This document shows positions 1 to 10,300 of a stretch of 10,300 nt of DNA, in pieces. Made by a program: the position numbers and the translations under genes. The notes beneath the pieces were generated by a model. The model had not been told where the DNA came from, did not search any database, and worked only from the letters and a program-made list of their open reading frames with translations. Position 1 is the stretch's first letter; each line of letters opens with the position of its first letter. Source of the DNA: Lunasporangiospora selenospora (Eukaryota > Mortierellomycota > Mortierellomycetes > Mortierellales > Mortierellaceae); assembly GCA_015680635.1 (NCBI GenBank), contig JAABOA010000989.1:1-10300 (forward strand), given 5' to 3'.

Positions 1-3000
1 ATTTCGCTCTCGTAGCACCAAATGCTTTTTGCTTCCTTGGCAAGATCTTAACAGAACCATGTTACAGCACAGCTGTCCCAGCATCTTCGCTCATAAATAT
101 CCTATAAATTCGACTGGAAATGGCTCGGCCCACCGAATTATTTCGTCCAATGATCTATTTGTTGCCAACACAATATTCAAACATATAGGACAGTATCAAG
201 TCAATGAATAAAATATTGGAAAACCTGGCAACTATTAATAACACTCATGGATTTTGAATAGACAGACAGGCACACAAGCAAGCAATGTTCTTACCGGAAT
301 GTCAGCTAGCATAAACTCGGCTTCGTACACACTTCTACAAACTCGGTACCCCTCATAAAGACTTTTGAGCGTTGGGTACTCTTCTACAATGGACTTGGCG
401 ACTAACATGGTGACCATGAAGATCTCTTGGAGACTCTTGACCCAAGTGTCAGTTTCGTCCGCTCCTGACCGGATACCTTCGACATATGCATTCAAATTTG
501 ACCGGCGTGCATCCCTAAAATAATGGCGAGTAGAATGGCTGTTAGCCGCCTGTGTCAATCAACACTCTTGCTCTAGTTATGCGAAAGAAAGGTATGTCAA
601 TTACTTGAAAGGTAAAAGCCCAATCTGCTCTGTAAAGTTCACAAGTGCCTCAGCAGACTCGTCATCGTCATTCGAATGAATAACATGGCAATCTTCTTCC
701 ATTTGCAACCAAAGAAGCTCCTTCTCAACTCTATCTTGATCCACTGCCCCTCTTTCGCTGCTTGGCCACCAGTCAGCTCTCTGATTGGCCTCCGGATTAG
801 TGTTCTCACTTCCACCTTGGATCGTGGCTCGGACAGCCTCTTGAAACTTTTTGCTGGTCGTCTTTTTCAGTTCACGCGTATATGAATCAAACCCCTTGAC
901 CAAAAGAATCAACCTCATCCGGCGGAGTTTTTGACGTTGTTTATCCTGCAAGAGTCGTTCTGGCGGCATAGTCAATGAAGAAGACGATGGTTTGATCTTG
1001 CCAGCATTGTTCATTCGCTCCGTATTCTTTCGAAGTCGCATATCGCGCTTCACCTTTTCAAGGTTAGGTCGAAATGTATCCGTGTCCAGCATTTTGGAAA
1101 ATTCATCCACATCCAGGCACCAAACAAAGAGCGACTCTAGTTCAGTCACCCTGTCCCCTTCCTCAATTGGAATAAATAAATCCTGGTCCCTGTCATAACG
1201 ACTAGTGGCTCGTCGTTGCCAAAATATCATATTGGGCAGGGGGCATGGTTGCGTCATGCCTCTCTTTTGAGTTCCTGATTGCATATATTTCACTCCACAT
1301 CCTAGTGGAACCAAATACTCGTCCAAGATTTGTCCGAACGTCGATTCGTGTAGAGTTTCTTCAATACAAATAATCATATCCTTGGCCGCCTCTGTTCTGT
1401 GTGCAAGCCGATTCACCACGATCAATGCTCGTGCTGCCGTTTTTTCTGCCTTCTTTCCCACTTCGAGCGCAATCTTGTCCTGTTCCTTGGCAAGTTTTTC
1501 TTGCTCCTTTACCATCCGCTCCTGCTCCTTCAACGCACGCTTCCGTTGCAGTTCTTCTTCTCGTGCTGCCTTTTTGACTGCCTTTTCCGCTTCCCGAGCC
1601 TGCTTTTGAGCTTCTCGCTCAGCCTTTCTTTGAGCAGCCTTGACACTTTTGGAATTGCTTCCAGCCTCTCCATAGTCGCTATCTTCATTGGAGACGTCGT
1701 CGCCACCACTGTTTTCATCCGTGCCAGAGACAGCCGCTTTTGCTTTCATCTTTTTTCTTGCCTTTGCTCTCTGAAGGATCTCATTTTCCAAACTTTGAGG
1801 ACCTTGATCATCCTCGTCCAAAATTCCTTCCATACCCCATTCCCTCAAAGCATCCTCAGTTGAACTACTGAGTCGTTTGTTGTTTCGAGTCGAGGTAAAA
1901 GTACGCTTCGTTCCCGGTGCATCACTATTCTTTTGTCGGCTCGCAGTTGTGGATCCTGCTCCCTTTCGGCGACGATTTTTAGTATTGCTCGAGAACACGT
2001 CGTCCATCAAAAGCTCATCCTCACTATTATCGTCAAAATCGTCTGTGAAGAATTTGGGTGGACTCAGTGGTATATCTGCAATACTTTCCAGACTCGCTTC
2101 AGCAGAGGGTACTGTGGCCTTTGAAGCTGGTAATGTCACGGATTCAAACTTCATCAAGTCTTCATCCACGTCGAGTATCATCGGTTGATAGTCTGAAAAC
2201 CCTGAATCCTCCTGTTTCCAGATCTTTTTTGGCCAATCATTATCCCTGCTGAGTGAAATGTCCTCAAACTGGGGAGAACGCGCGTTTGATTTGGTGGGTC
2301 TAAAAGTGTCTGGCCATGGATCTTTCTTGGTCTCGCCATTAGATCGTCCTGCAGTCGTAGAGATTGTTTCGAGTTCCTTGCTCTTGTTCCTGTAACCAAG
2401 ATCAAATGAGGTCTCGGACCCGGGCGTTTTGGATTTGCCTTTATCTCTGTCGCTTAGACTCGGATCAAATGTACGACTGAGTGCTAGGTCTTTTGGTATT
2501 TTTGTCGGGGAGCGTAAGAATGATTTCGCAAAAGCCCCTGTTGGACGTGGCAGTAGGTCGTCAGCTGTTGGCGATCCGAGCGGTGATACATGCCTCTGAT
2601 TTGCAAGACCGTTGCGTGGTAAGGAGGTCGAAGATGGGGTGCGCGATAGCCTAGACGAAGGTGAGCATGCGACGACTGGGGACCCTCGCCCATGAGTCTC
2701 TGTCTGCACAAGCTCATAATCCCAGTCTGCATATGGGTCCTGGCTGTCGGGTGGGAGAGATGGCCGCGTTGTCACTCGAGAATACGTGGTCGAGTAATCC
2801 GAGGCTGTAGACAGTTTCCGAGATTGTGATGCCAAAGGTACTTCCGCTTTCGCATGCAAAGATAAGGGAGTCTTTGACAGGGAAGAAGATGAGTATTTCC
2901 TGTCATTGAGTACACCTCCTTGCCTAGATGTTGCCGAATCTTGACGCGTTGATTGTAAGGTCGACGAAGAGGCTACGGATGCTCTGTCACTCCTCGACCA

Positions 3001-3415
3001 CGCAGGCTCCGGCTCAATAGGGTCATTGGTGTCATCATCGCTGGAGAGTAAAACAATATCTATTTCTTCTTTAGGCTGCAGTAGTGGTGGTGAAATCGAC
3101 CTTTGCGGGGGGGACTCCTGTGGCGCCATCAATGGCGGCCAGTCTGCCGATGCCTGGTCCTCGTCTATTGGTTGAAGAAACTATAGATGCCATGAGTTTA
3201 AATATCCAACTTTGTCTGGAATAAAATGATAAAAATAAAAATTGCCTAGTGCGGGATAGTACCTGCCCATCCAGAATACGATGAATAGTCTCCACACTAC
3301 TCTTGGTGATGGCGAGATCTTCGATAACGTCCTTGAGTGACTGCGTAGAACAGACATTTAGGACCTCTCGGGCCATTTCCAACAGCTCGAGGTCCGTTGG
3401 AGTATCATTGCTCAT
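1..3415 (-). CDS. EME1: Eme1/Mms4-type subunit of the Mus81 crossover-junction endonuclease (3' end off window)
   Basis: Eme1 is the non-catalytic partner of Mus81; the heterodimer cuts 3' flaps, replication forks and nicked Holliday junctions in the nucleus. I read four coding exons: 3415-3263, 3180-605, 514-295 and 46-1 (running off the edge), with introns of 82, 90 and 248 nt. All joins keep frame (PF-K-DARRSN; LADIP-ILPRK), giving at least 998 residues. Residues 13-51 are CUE-like and 91-101 a SUMO-interaction motif. About 100-560 is disordered and Ser-Pro-rich with an acidic patch. About 570-632 is a charged coiled coil (KEQERMVKEQEKLAKEQDK). The ERCC4-like part follows (LILLVKGFDSYTREL near 809), then the C-terminal helical region (TWVKSLQEIFMV, VEEYPTLKSLYEGY, FMLADIP). 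No GDXnERKX3D catalytic motif is seen, as expected for Eme1. FGATRAK at 24-4 fits the family's C-terminal helix-hairpin-helix, although the 248-nt last intron is the weakest join. It is much longer than human EME1 because of the disordered region. Confidence 0.85.
3031..3063 (-). other. SUMO-interaction motif in the Eme1 protein
   Basis: Residues 91-101 read IDIVLLSSDDD. This is a hydrophobic core (I-x-I-V-L-L) followed directly by serines and aspartates, the classical SUMO-interaction layout. As recalled, a hydrophobic-acidic stretch is also found near the N-terminus of vertebrate EME1. It lies in predicted disorder between the CUE-like segment and the Ser-Pro-rich region. Confidence 0.55.
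3263..3364 (-). other. CUE-like helical segment at the N-terminus of the Eme1 protein
   Basis: Residues 18-51, all in the first coding exon. The stretch SLKDVIEDLAITKSSVETI, followed by HRILDG, has the ending typical of CUE domains: DL-x-x-T-x-S-V-E-x-T then ILxG. As recalled, the CUE domain of gp78/AMFR has the same DL, T-S-VE-T and ILEG positions. The CUE Met-Phe-Pro loop that contacts ubiquitin is not conserved; Leu-Asn-Val lies near its place. The segment is therefore CUE-like in fold, and ubiquitin binding is only a possibility. Confidence 0.5.
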
Positions 3416-3579
3416 GGTTGTGACCGAGTGAATTGAAAGCTGAAGATGCCTTGTATAGCTTAATGAAAATAAAAAGGAAAGGGATCCCGAATAAGGACTG
3501 ATTGGTCCAATGAAGCCAATGTCCAACGTTGTCCAATGCACATGAGGAAATTCAACCGCCTATCACTTTTTTGAACTAC
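3416..3579. promoter_or_regulatory. Divergent promoter between EME1 and the PCI-domain gene, with CCAAT cluster
   Basis: Only 164 bp separate the two start codons. Four CCAAT-type motifs sit within 37 bp: ATTGG at 3501-3505 (CCAAT on the minus strand) and CCAAT at 3507-3511, 3516-3520 and 3533-3537. CCAAT is the binding site of the NF-Y/HAP complex, common in fungal bidirectional promoters. No clear TATA box is seen. Two short ATG-initiated reading frames (3510-3545 and 3536-3574) lie just before the PCI gene start; they matter only if transcription starts upstream of them. Confidence 0.6.
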
Positions 3580-5937
3580 ATGGACGCCACAAGCCACGCG
3601 ACGCTTTCGCGCGAAAGATCAGTCTTGATGAGCACTCTTTTAGCCACCAACCTCATTTCCTCGAGCACTCATCGTCAGGAGCCGAGTCAACTGCCTGAAG
3701 CAATGCAATACGTCAAGAACTATGTCAAGCAAGTGCAGGATGCATACAACAACAAGGACAGGGAGCGCATCAGCGACCTAATCATGTTTGACGACAATCT
3801 TTCAGAGCTTGCTGAACTTCAAAAAGTTCTATATGAAGTAAGAGAGAGCTCTCTGACTCCCTTTACATTTCGTTCATATCTTTCTTTTTGGGTTGCCTCT
3901 TCACTCTATTCATATCTCTGGACACGACAGCACTATACTTTTAGTCCTAGAGTTTGGAGTGCAGCTCTGGGATTGGGCTGAGCAGCAATAGGAAAAGCTT
4001 GCCACCTCTCAAACAAAATTTCCTCCTTTCACTTCAGGAACTATACCATGCTTTGAAGGAAACTCAATGAGGAAACCCCTCTTGTTCAATCAAAACCCAG
4101 AATCGCTGATTCAAAGAGATGACCGACTCTTGGACGCAAACCTCACCACACTGTTGTTGAATGTGTAGATGACCGAGGATTCAATACGATCGACTGTACA
4201 AAGTCAACTCCAAAATGGACCACGGCCATTCAAAAACTTTGTGACCAACTATCTCAACTTTACGATCGCTGCAGCACTGGATTCGTCCGCTTATATCGAC
4301 GTCTATGAGCTTTTGTCTCTGTGCTATGGGTACCTTTCCTTTTACTCTTTCTTTCGCAACCCAATTGATTTCTACCGGTGCCTGGATTATCGACAAGCAA
4401 GCAGAGACATCAAACAGGGAGAGACTGACCAACTGTCTTGTCCACACTCTTAGATCTTTCTTGGCCCTTTTTATGGCTCAAGATGCCCAGTTCTTGACAC
4501 CACTACTCATGGCCATGTCGCGCGAACTTGTTGAGTGGGCAATACAGGCAAGTTCTTCGTAGGGTCATTGCCTAGGCTTCATTTCTCATGAATGCTACCA
4601 ATGTATGACTAATGTCTGTCTCGTGGTAACCCTCTCCTACGATTCAATTCTAAATAGGCTGACAAGGAAAATCCACGTGCAAAGGAACCCAGGATAAGCG
4701 ATGCAGCAGCAAAACACCTCTCTCGAGCATTCAACAGCGTTATCAACGACAAGTATGTTAATCGATCAATTGTAATCAAGATAAAGGGAGCGGCATGCTG
4801 CGGATCAAATTCATTTCCCTCCAGATTTGACACTAAAACGATACATTTTAAAAATCATCTCTTCTTGCATGTATCGAATCTACAGAGTTCCAAACGCATT
4901 GGAAGATTCGAAAAAGATGGCGCTCTACTACCTTGCCAACCTCACGTTTCGCATATATTTTAAGGTACTTTGATGCAGGTCCTCCCAAGGAAGGGTGAAC
5001 GGGGTGACAGAAACCACATTGCAGCATCTCATCCAAAAGGCTCTTTGGTTAACGCTCTCCTTACCCCCTTTTTTGCACTCTTTAGCTAAAATCGACACGG
5101 CTGATCCCGACCATGATCGCCAACATTTCAAAAGCAGGAGTTTCACTAGCCAACTTCCCCATGAGTCAACAAGTCACACACCGATACTACCTTGGACGAT
5201 ACCAACTCTATCAACTGAACCTGCGACAAGCTGAACGTGATCTCAGCTTTGCATTCACCAATTGTCGTGCCTGCCATGACGATGATGAAGGCCTTATCTT
5301 CAAGAATAGTCGACTCATTTTGACCTATCTGACTGCTTGTCGACTCTGTCTTGGTCGGATGCCAACCTTCCCACTTTTGTCAACCTATGACCTAGACGGA
5401 TACTTTTGGGACCTATCCCTTGCCGTCCGATCCGGGAACCTGAGATTGTTGAACCGGATTTTGTCCTTTGGTCCCAGCCAGGGACCTTCAGGCATCCAGG
5501 AGGCGGATTGGCTTGTCAAAAAGGAGATTTATTTTTTGCTCAAGGAAAAATTGACGGTTCTTTGTTGGCGATCCTTGATCCGCAGAACATTTCTGGTGAC
5601 TAGAGGACCGCATGATACACAGCTGCGTGTGCAGTTGGAAACTCTGTTGCGGGCGGCTCAAGTGTTGACCAAGGATGCGGATTTGGATCTTTTGGACCTG
5701 GAATGTATAACGGCCTCTCTTCTCGATCAGGTAAAATATGAGTTTTTGGACACGGAACAAAAAAAAAAACGAAAAGGTGCTCTCTTAATCCTCATACTGG
5801 GATCTCGTTGTTATTACTCTATTATCTAGGGCTATATCAAGGGCTACATTCACTCGCAAAAAAAGATTCTCGTACTGAGCAATAGAAATCCCTTCCCGAC
5901 GGTTTACTCGGTTGAGGTGACAGAGGAGGCCGCATAG
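3580..5937 (+). CDS. PCI-domain protein of the PCID2/Thp1/Csn12 family
   Basis: This family includes Thp1/PCID2 of the TREX-2 nuclear mRNA-export complex and the Csn12-like proteins; the PCI domain is a helical scaffold that also binds nucleic acid with its partner. The model is seven exons: 3580-3837, 4169-4329, 4418-4547, 4658-4752, 4886-4964, 5086-5730 and 5830-5937. They total 1476 nt and encode 491 residues, in frame at every join. Key matches to the family are ERLTNCLVHTLRSF, FLTPLLMAMSRELV, SKKMALYYLANLTFRIYFK, THRYYLGRYQLYQLNLRQAE, DLSFAFTNC, RLILTYL and the hallmark C-terminal GYIKGYIHSQKKILVLS with NPFPTV. The PCI domain covers about residues 245-470. The start is the first in-frame ATG, just after the CCAAT cluster. 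Intron 1 (331 nt) is the least certain part, because a better-looking acceptor at 4036-4037 leads into a stop. Intron 3 is GC-AG. I cannot separate a Thp1/PCID2 role from a Csn12 role by eye. Confidence 0.85.
4548..4657 (+). other. GC-AG intron (intron 3 of the PCI-domain gene)
   Basis: The donor reads CAG|GCAAGT, an otherwise perfect consensus with C in place of T at position 2. The acceptor is AAATAG|GCT. Splicing here joins WAIQ to ADKENPRAK in phase 0. The nearby GT alternatives (at 4552, 4559 and 4563) give a frameshift or an in-frame stop. Confidence 0.7.
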
Positions 5938-6467
5938 AAACTAAAATAGCACCTGGACATTTTATACACCGCTGTCAAAGCCCTGAAACTGTGCCTCCCT
6001 CCCTTACCACCACTATGCGCTTCGTGCGCTCATAATAATACCATTTTGTCCTTTTTATTTTATTATTATTATTTATGGAGCACACGAGTCATATCAAGAC
6101 CTCTCAACAGTGCTGATCCGACAGGGATATTACTCGTAATGGCTATCGAAAGAATAAGAGAACAATAGAACTAGTCAGCTTTCAAGTGAACAATAGACTG
6201 GGATAGAGAGAGAGTGAAGACATTGGAGGAGATCAACTGAAGCGTTACGAATAGTATTATGGCAGCAAAGAATGTAAAGTAGCGGTGATGTGATTGGCGA
6301 GAATGCAGCAGGGTGAGCATGGACAAAGCTCTTTTAATGAAGCTCTAGGGCACCAGGATCATTGTCAATCGCTCACTTTCATCTCCTACCCGGGGCCTTT
6401 TAGAGGTTAACTGGTGAACAGCTCAATGTTTTATTAATTTTTTTTTTCTTTTTAAAAAATGAAAAAA
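5938..6467. other. Tail-to-tail intergenic spacer without a gene
   Basis: This 530-bp stretch lies between the stop codons of the PCI-domain gene and the prolyl-tRNA synthetase gene. No reading frame of note or RNA gene is seen. It holds a T/A-rich run at 6052-6075, which in the minus sense contains two AATAAA hexamers, and a short GA-rich stretch near 6200-6215. It presumably carries both 3' untranslated regions. I see no exact AATAAA close behind the PCI gene on the plus strand. Confidence 0.6.
6430..6435 (-). terminator. Polyadenylation signal AATAAA of the prolyl-tRNA synthetase gene
   Basis: An exact AATAAA on the minus strand lies about 32 nt past the TAA stop codon. It sits just after an A/T-rich tract (6436-6467) in the mRNA sense. 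The position and context suit a cleavage/polyadenylation signal. Confidence 0.55.
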
Positions 6468-8967
<2,500 letters not shown>

Positions 8968-9240
8968 GGTGAAGAAAGCGCGGAGTGAGGAGGTGGGGAT
9001 GGATGAGAAGAGGAGTTTAATGAAAAGAAGAAGAGAGAAAAAGAGAGAGCGAGTCGAATCGAAGCCTGAATAAAAGCGAGTAGAGTTCAGCCTGCGTGAA
9101 CTGTGAGAGCAGAGAAAACGAGTGGGAAACCAAAACAATTCACGGCTGGGGATTGGTCAGTCAGGAAAGAGAAAGAGGGGGGAACAGAGTACAGTCAAAA
9201 GGGCGGGCAGAGTGAGTCTGATTAAGGGGCGGTGGAGTCA
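8968..9240 (-). promoter_or_regulatory. Promoter and leader of the prolyl-tRNA synthetase gene
   Basis: Upstream of the start codon, 8970-9060 is almost entirely pyrimidine in the mRNA sense (runs of CT, CTT and TTTTTCTC), as is common around transcription starts of well-expressed fungal genes. A CCAAT motif on the minus strand lies at 9152-9156, about 185 bp before the ATG. A further C/T-rich stretch (mRNA sense) at 9165-9185 follows. No TATA box is seen in the right place. Confidence 0.5.
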
Positions 9241-9645
9241 AGTGTGCAAATGACAAGAGTCAAGTGTGTGTGCGAGTCGAATTGATATGTATTCGGCGGT
9301 AGTGTTGTTGAGCAAGTTTTTTTTACGCTATAAAGACACCTATCCTCGCATTTTATAAAAGTATAGTATCATGGCGTCCCTGCGGCTCTTTTTTAGAGGA
9401 TTCAAGATGACCGATTTTTCGCCTAGGACTGCGGGCTGCGGGTTGACGTGACTCAGGACAACTCTCACAGCACGTTACACAACACGTCAACCCTTTCAGA
9501 CTCTTTGGGAATACAGAAGCAGGCTCCAGCACACTTTCTGACATCTTTGCTCGTGCCTTTCTAGCATAAGTACGAAGCTTCTACCTTCGCCCTTCTCCAA
9601 GCGCACACAATCCTTGCGCGTCACGACACACGGTTCTGCTGGACA
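9241..9645. other. Stretch without a supported gene, with TATA-like sites
   Basis: No convincing complete gene is seen here. TATAAAG at 9329-9335 and TATAAAA at 9354-9360 on the plus strand could be TATA boxes for the rightward gene. A short ATG frame at 9371-9451 (26 codons) and a 63-codon minus-strand frame at 9353-9544 have no recognisable features. The frame used by the nuclease continues upstream to 9427, broken only by one TAG at 9562-9564. That TAG could instead be part of an intron acceptor (TTTCTAG|CATAAG). Confidence 0.4.
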
Positions 9646-10300
9646 ATGGGACTAATGACCGGGCGCGGACCTCTTGCCTATTATTTTAAACTGCATCTCC
9701 ACATGTTCACTTCTTCCACACCCTTTCACTTTGCCCATAACCCTTCACTATTCGCGTGTCGAGAAGGATCTTGCCATTGGTCAAATACTGAACGAAAAGG
9801 GTTCGCGACGCACATGCGAACAAACGGCTGGACCATACGCGAATGCGCCTTCGAGGCAGATGTAACCATTGCATCGGAATGCCAAGGGGGTGATATCGTC
9901 GTGAGTGGCGACAGTGACTTTTTGGCGTACGATACGGTCCGTCCAGTTAGGACAGGATTCCTCCTCTACGACGTATCTCAAGTGCTGCTGTGTCTCGAGG
10001 TCAGTCGAAATCAGTTCTCGGCTTTTTGTGTAGTGTCCGAGAACGACTACACTAAGAATATTACGACCCATAGCCCTGTGAAAAACCACACCTTGATCAA
10101 ATCACTTGCCGGACCCAGTATGTCATGTCGCTAATTCTATTTGATAAGCATCATGAAAGGGTAATGAGTTGTCCCTCTAACCACTCCTTTCTATGCAATC
10201 ATATCATTAGACGCCCCTACGATAGTCAAGGCATATCTTGGCCTTGATGAGGTCAAACGAAAGAACACGAACAATGCATCGTTTGACACGGCGCAGCGAG
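9646..10300 (+). CDS. FEN1/XPG-like (PIN-fold) nuclease or remnant, 5' end unresolved, 3' end off window
   Basis: The recognisable part starts near 9768: WSNTERKGFATHMRTNGW, then FEADVTIASE and DIVVSGDSDFLAYDTV. This matches the XPG I-region, where Glu and Asp of EAD and the two Asp of DSD would hold metal ions. VVSENDYTKNI and a helical LIKSLAGP stretch follow, corresponding to the helix-two-turn-helix region. An intron at 10118-10210 (GTATGT donor, CATTAG acceptor, 93 nt) joins in frame to APTIVKAYLGLDEVK, which stays open to the edge. The N-terminal half of a FEN1 nuclease, with its first metal-binding aspartates, cannot be found. Residues from 9646 to about 9765 look unlike any domain. 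It is either a gene with an unseen upstream exon or intron, or a 5'-decayed copy. Diverged nucleases of this kind are, to my recollection, numerous in Mortierella-type genomes. The listed start is the first ATG of the frame; the frame itself opens at 9565. Confidence 0.5.
10118..10210 (+). other. Intron in the FEN1/XPG-like gene
   Basis: Donor CCCA|GTATGT, a possible branch site CTAAT at 10131-10135, a pyrimidine stretch, and acceptor CATTAG|AC. Removing 93 nt keeps the frame (GGA CCC A|AC GCC). Reading through meets a stop at 10132-10134. An intact intron argues mildly for a real or recently active gene over an old processed copy. Confidence 0.6.

Noticed and set aside
1399-1863. A 154-codon plus-strand frame rich in Leu, Phe, Ser and Cys
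   Set aside because: It is antisense to the Lys/Glu-rich coiled coil of Eme1; its composition is the mirror of that low-complexity region.
3071-3262. Continuous open frame from the CUE-like exon into the upstream part of Eme1 (apparent separate small protein)
   Set aside because: It reads through a good intron (GTACTA donor, CTATAG acceptor at 3181-3262). Beyond it, this frame is out of phase with Eme1, while splicing joins the two in frame.
6052-6075. T/A-rich repeat tract as a possible mobile-element end
   Set aside because: No terminal inverted repeats, target duplications or transposase remnants are visible nearby. It is better read as 3' flanking sequence.
9353-9544. A 63-codon minus-strand frame with a Cys-rich stretch (CCVTCCESC)
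   Set aside because: It is short, with no family resemblance, promoter or splice evidence. It may be chance.
9674-9865. An alternative frame reading VEKDLAIGQILNEKG over the start of the nuclease
   Set aside because: The overlapping frame (WSNTERKGF into the EADVTIA motif) continues into the conserved nuclease core, while this one stops.

Overview
This window is eukaryotic nuclear DNA, most likely from a fungus. Four protein genes are cut by short GT-AG introns, mostly 80-145 nt, several with GTATGT or GTAAGT donors. No bacterial-type operon structure is visible. Protein resemblance and the type of nuclease at the right edge suggest an early-diverging fungus, possibly of the Mortierella group. 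That placement is inference and was not tested by any search.

Layout, left to right. (1) Minus strand, 1-3415: a gene for an Eme1/Mms4-type subunit of the Mus81 structure-selective endonuclease, with its last codons off the left edge. It has an unusual N-terminus: a CUE-like (ubiquitin-binding-type) helical segment, then a textbook SUMO-interaction motif. A long disordered, Ser-Pro-rich region, a charged coiled coil and the ERCC4-like and helix-hairpin-helix region follow. (2) 3416-3579: a 164-bp divergent promoter with four CCAAT-type motifs. (3) Plus strand, 3580-5937: a complete seven-exon gene for a PCI-domain protein of the PCID2/Thp1/Csn12 family (491 residues), including one GC-AG intron. 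(4) 5938-6467: a gene-free tail-to-tail spacer carrying 3' ends. (5) Minus strand, 6468-8967: a complete six-exon gene for cytosolic prolyl-tRNA synthetase (547 residues). Its first coding exon is only ATG plus one base, followed by a 327-nt intron. (6) About 8968-9640: the synthetase promoter and leader, rich in pyrimidines in the mRNA sense, then sequence with no clear gene. (7) Plus strand, about 9646 to the right edge: a FEN1/XPG-like (PIN-fold) nuclease gene or gene remnant with an unresolved 5' end.

Exon structures were built by hand. Each join was chosen for a splice-site match, reading-frame phase and continuity with the recalled protein family. The Eme1, PCI and ProRS models stay in frame across every join, which is strong internal support. 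The genes do not form a pathway. Eme1 and the PCI protein share a promoter region, and both families are linked to genome stability (junction resolution, and mRNA export or R-loop avoidance). Prolyl-tRNA synthetase is a housekeeping gene with visibly stronger C/G-ending codon bias. The most interesting points are the CUE-like plus SIM N-terminus of Eme1 and the diverged nuclease at the right edge. I found no mobile element, CRISPR array, tRNA or rRNA.
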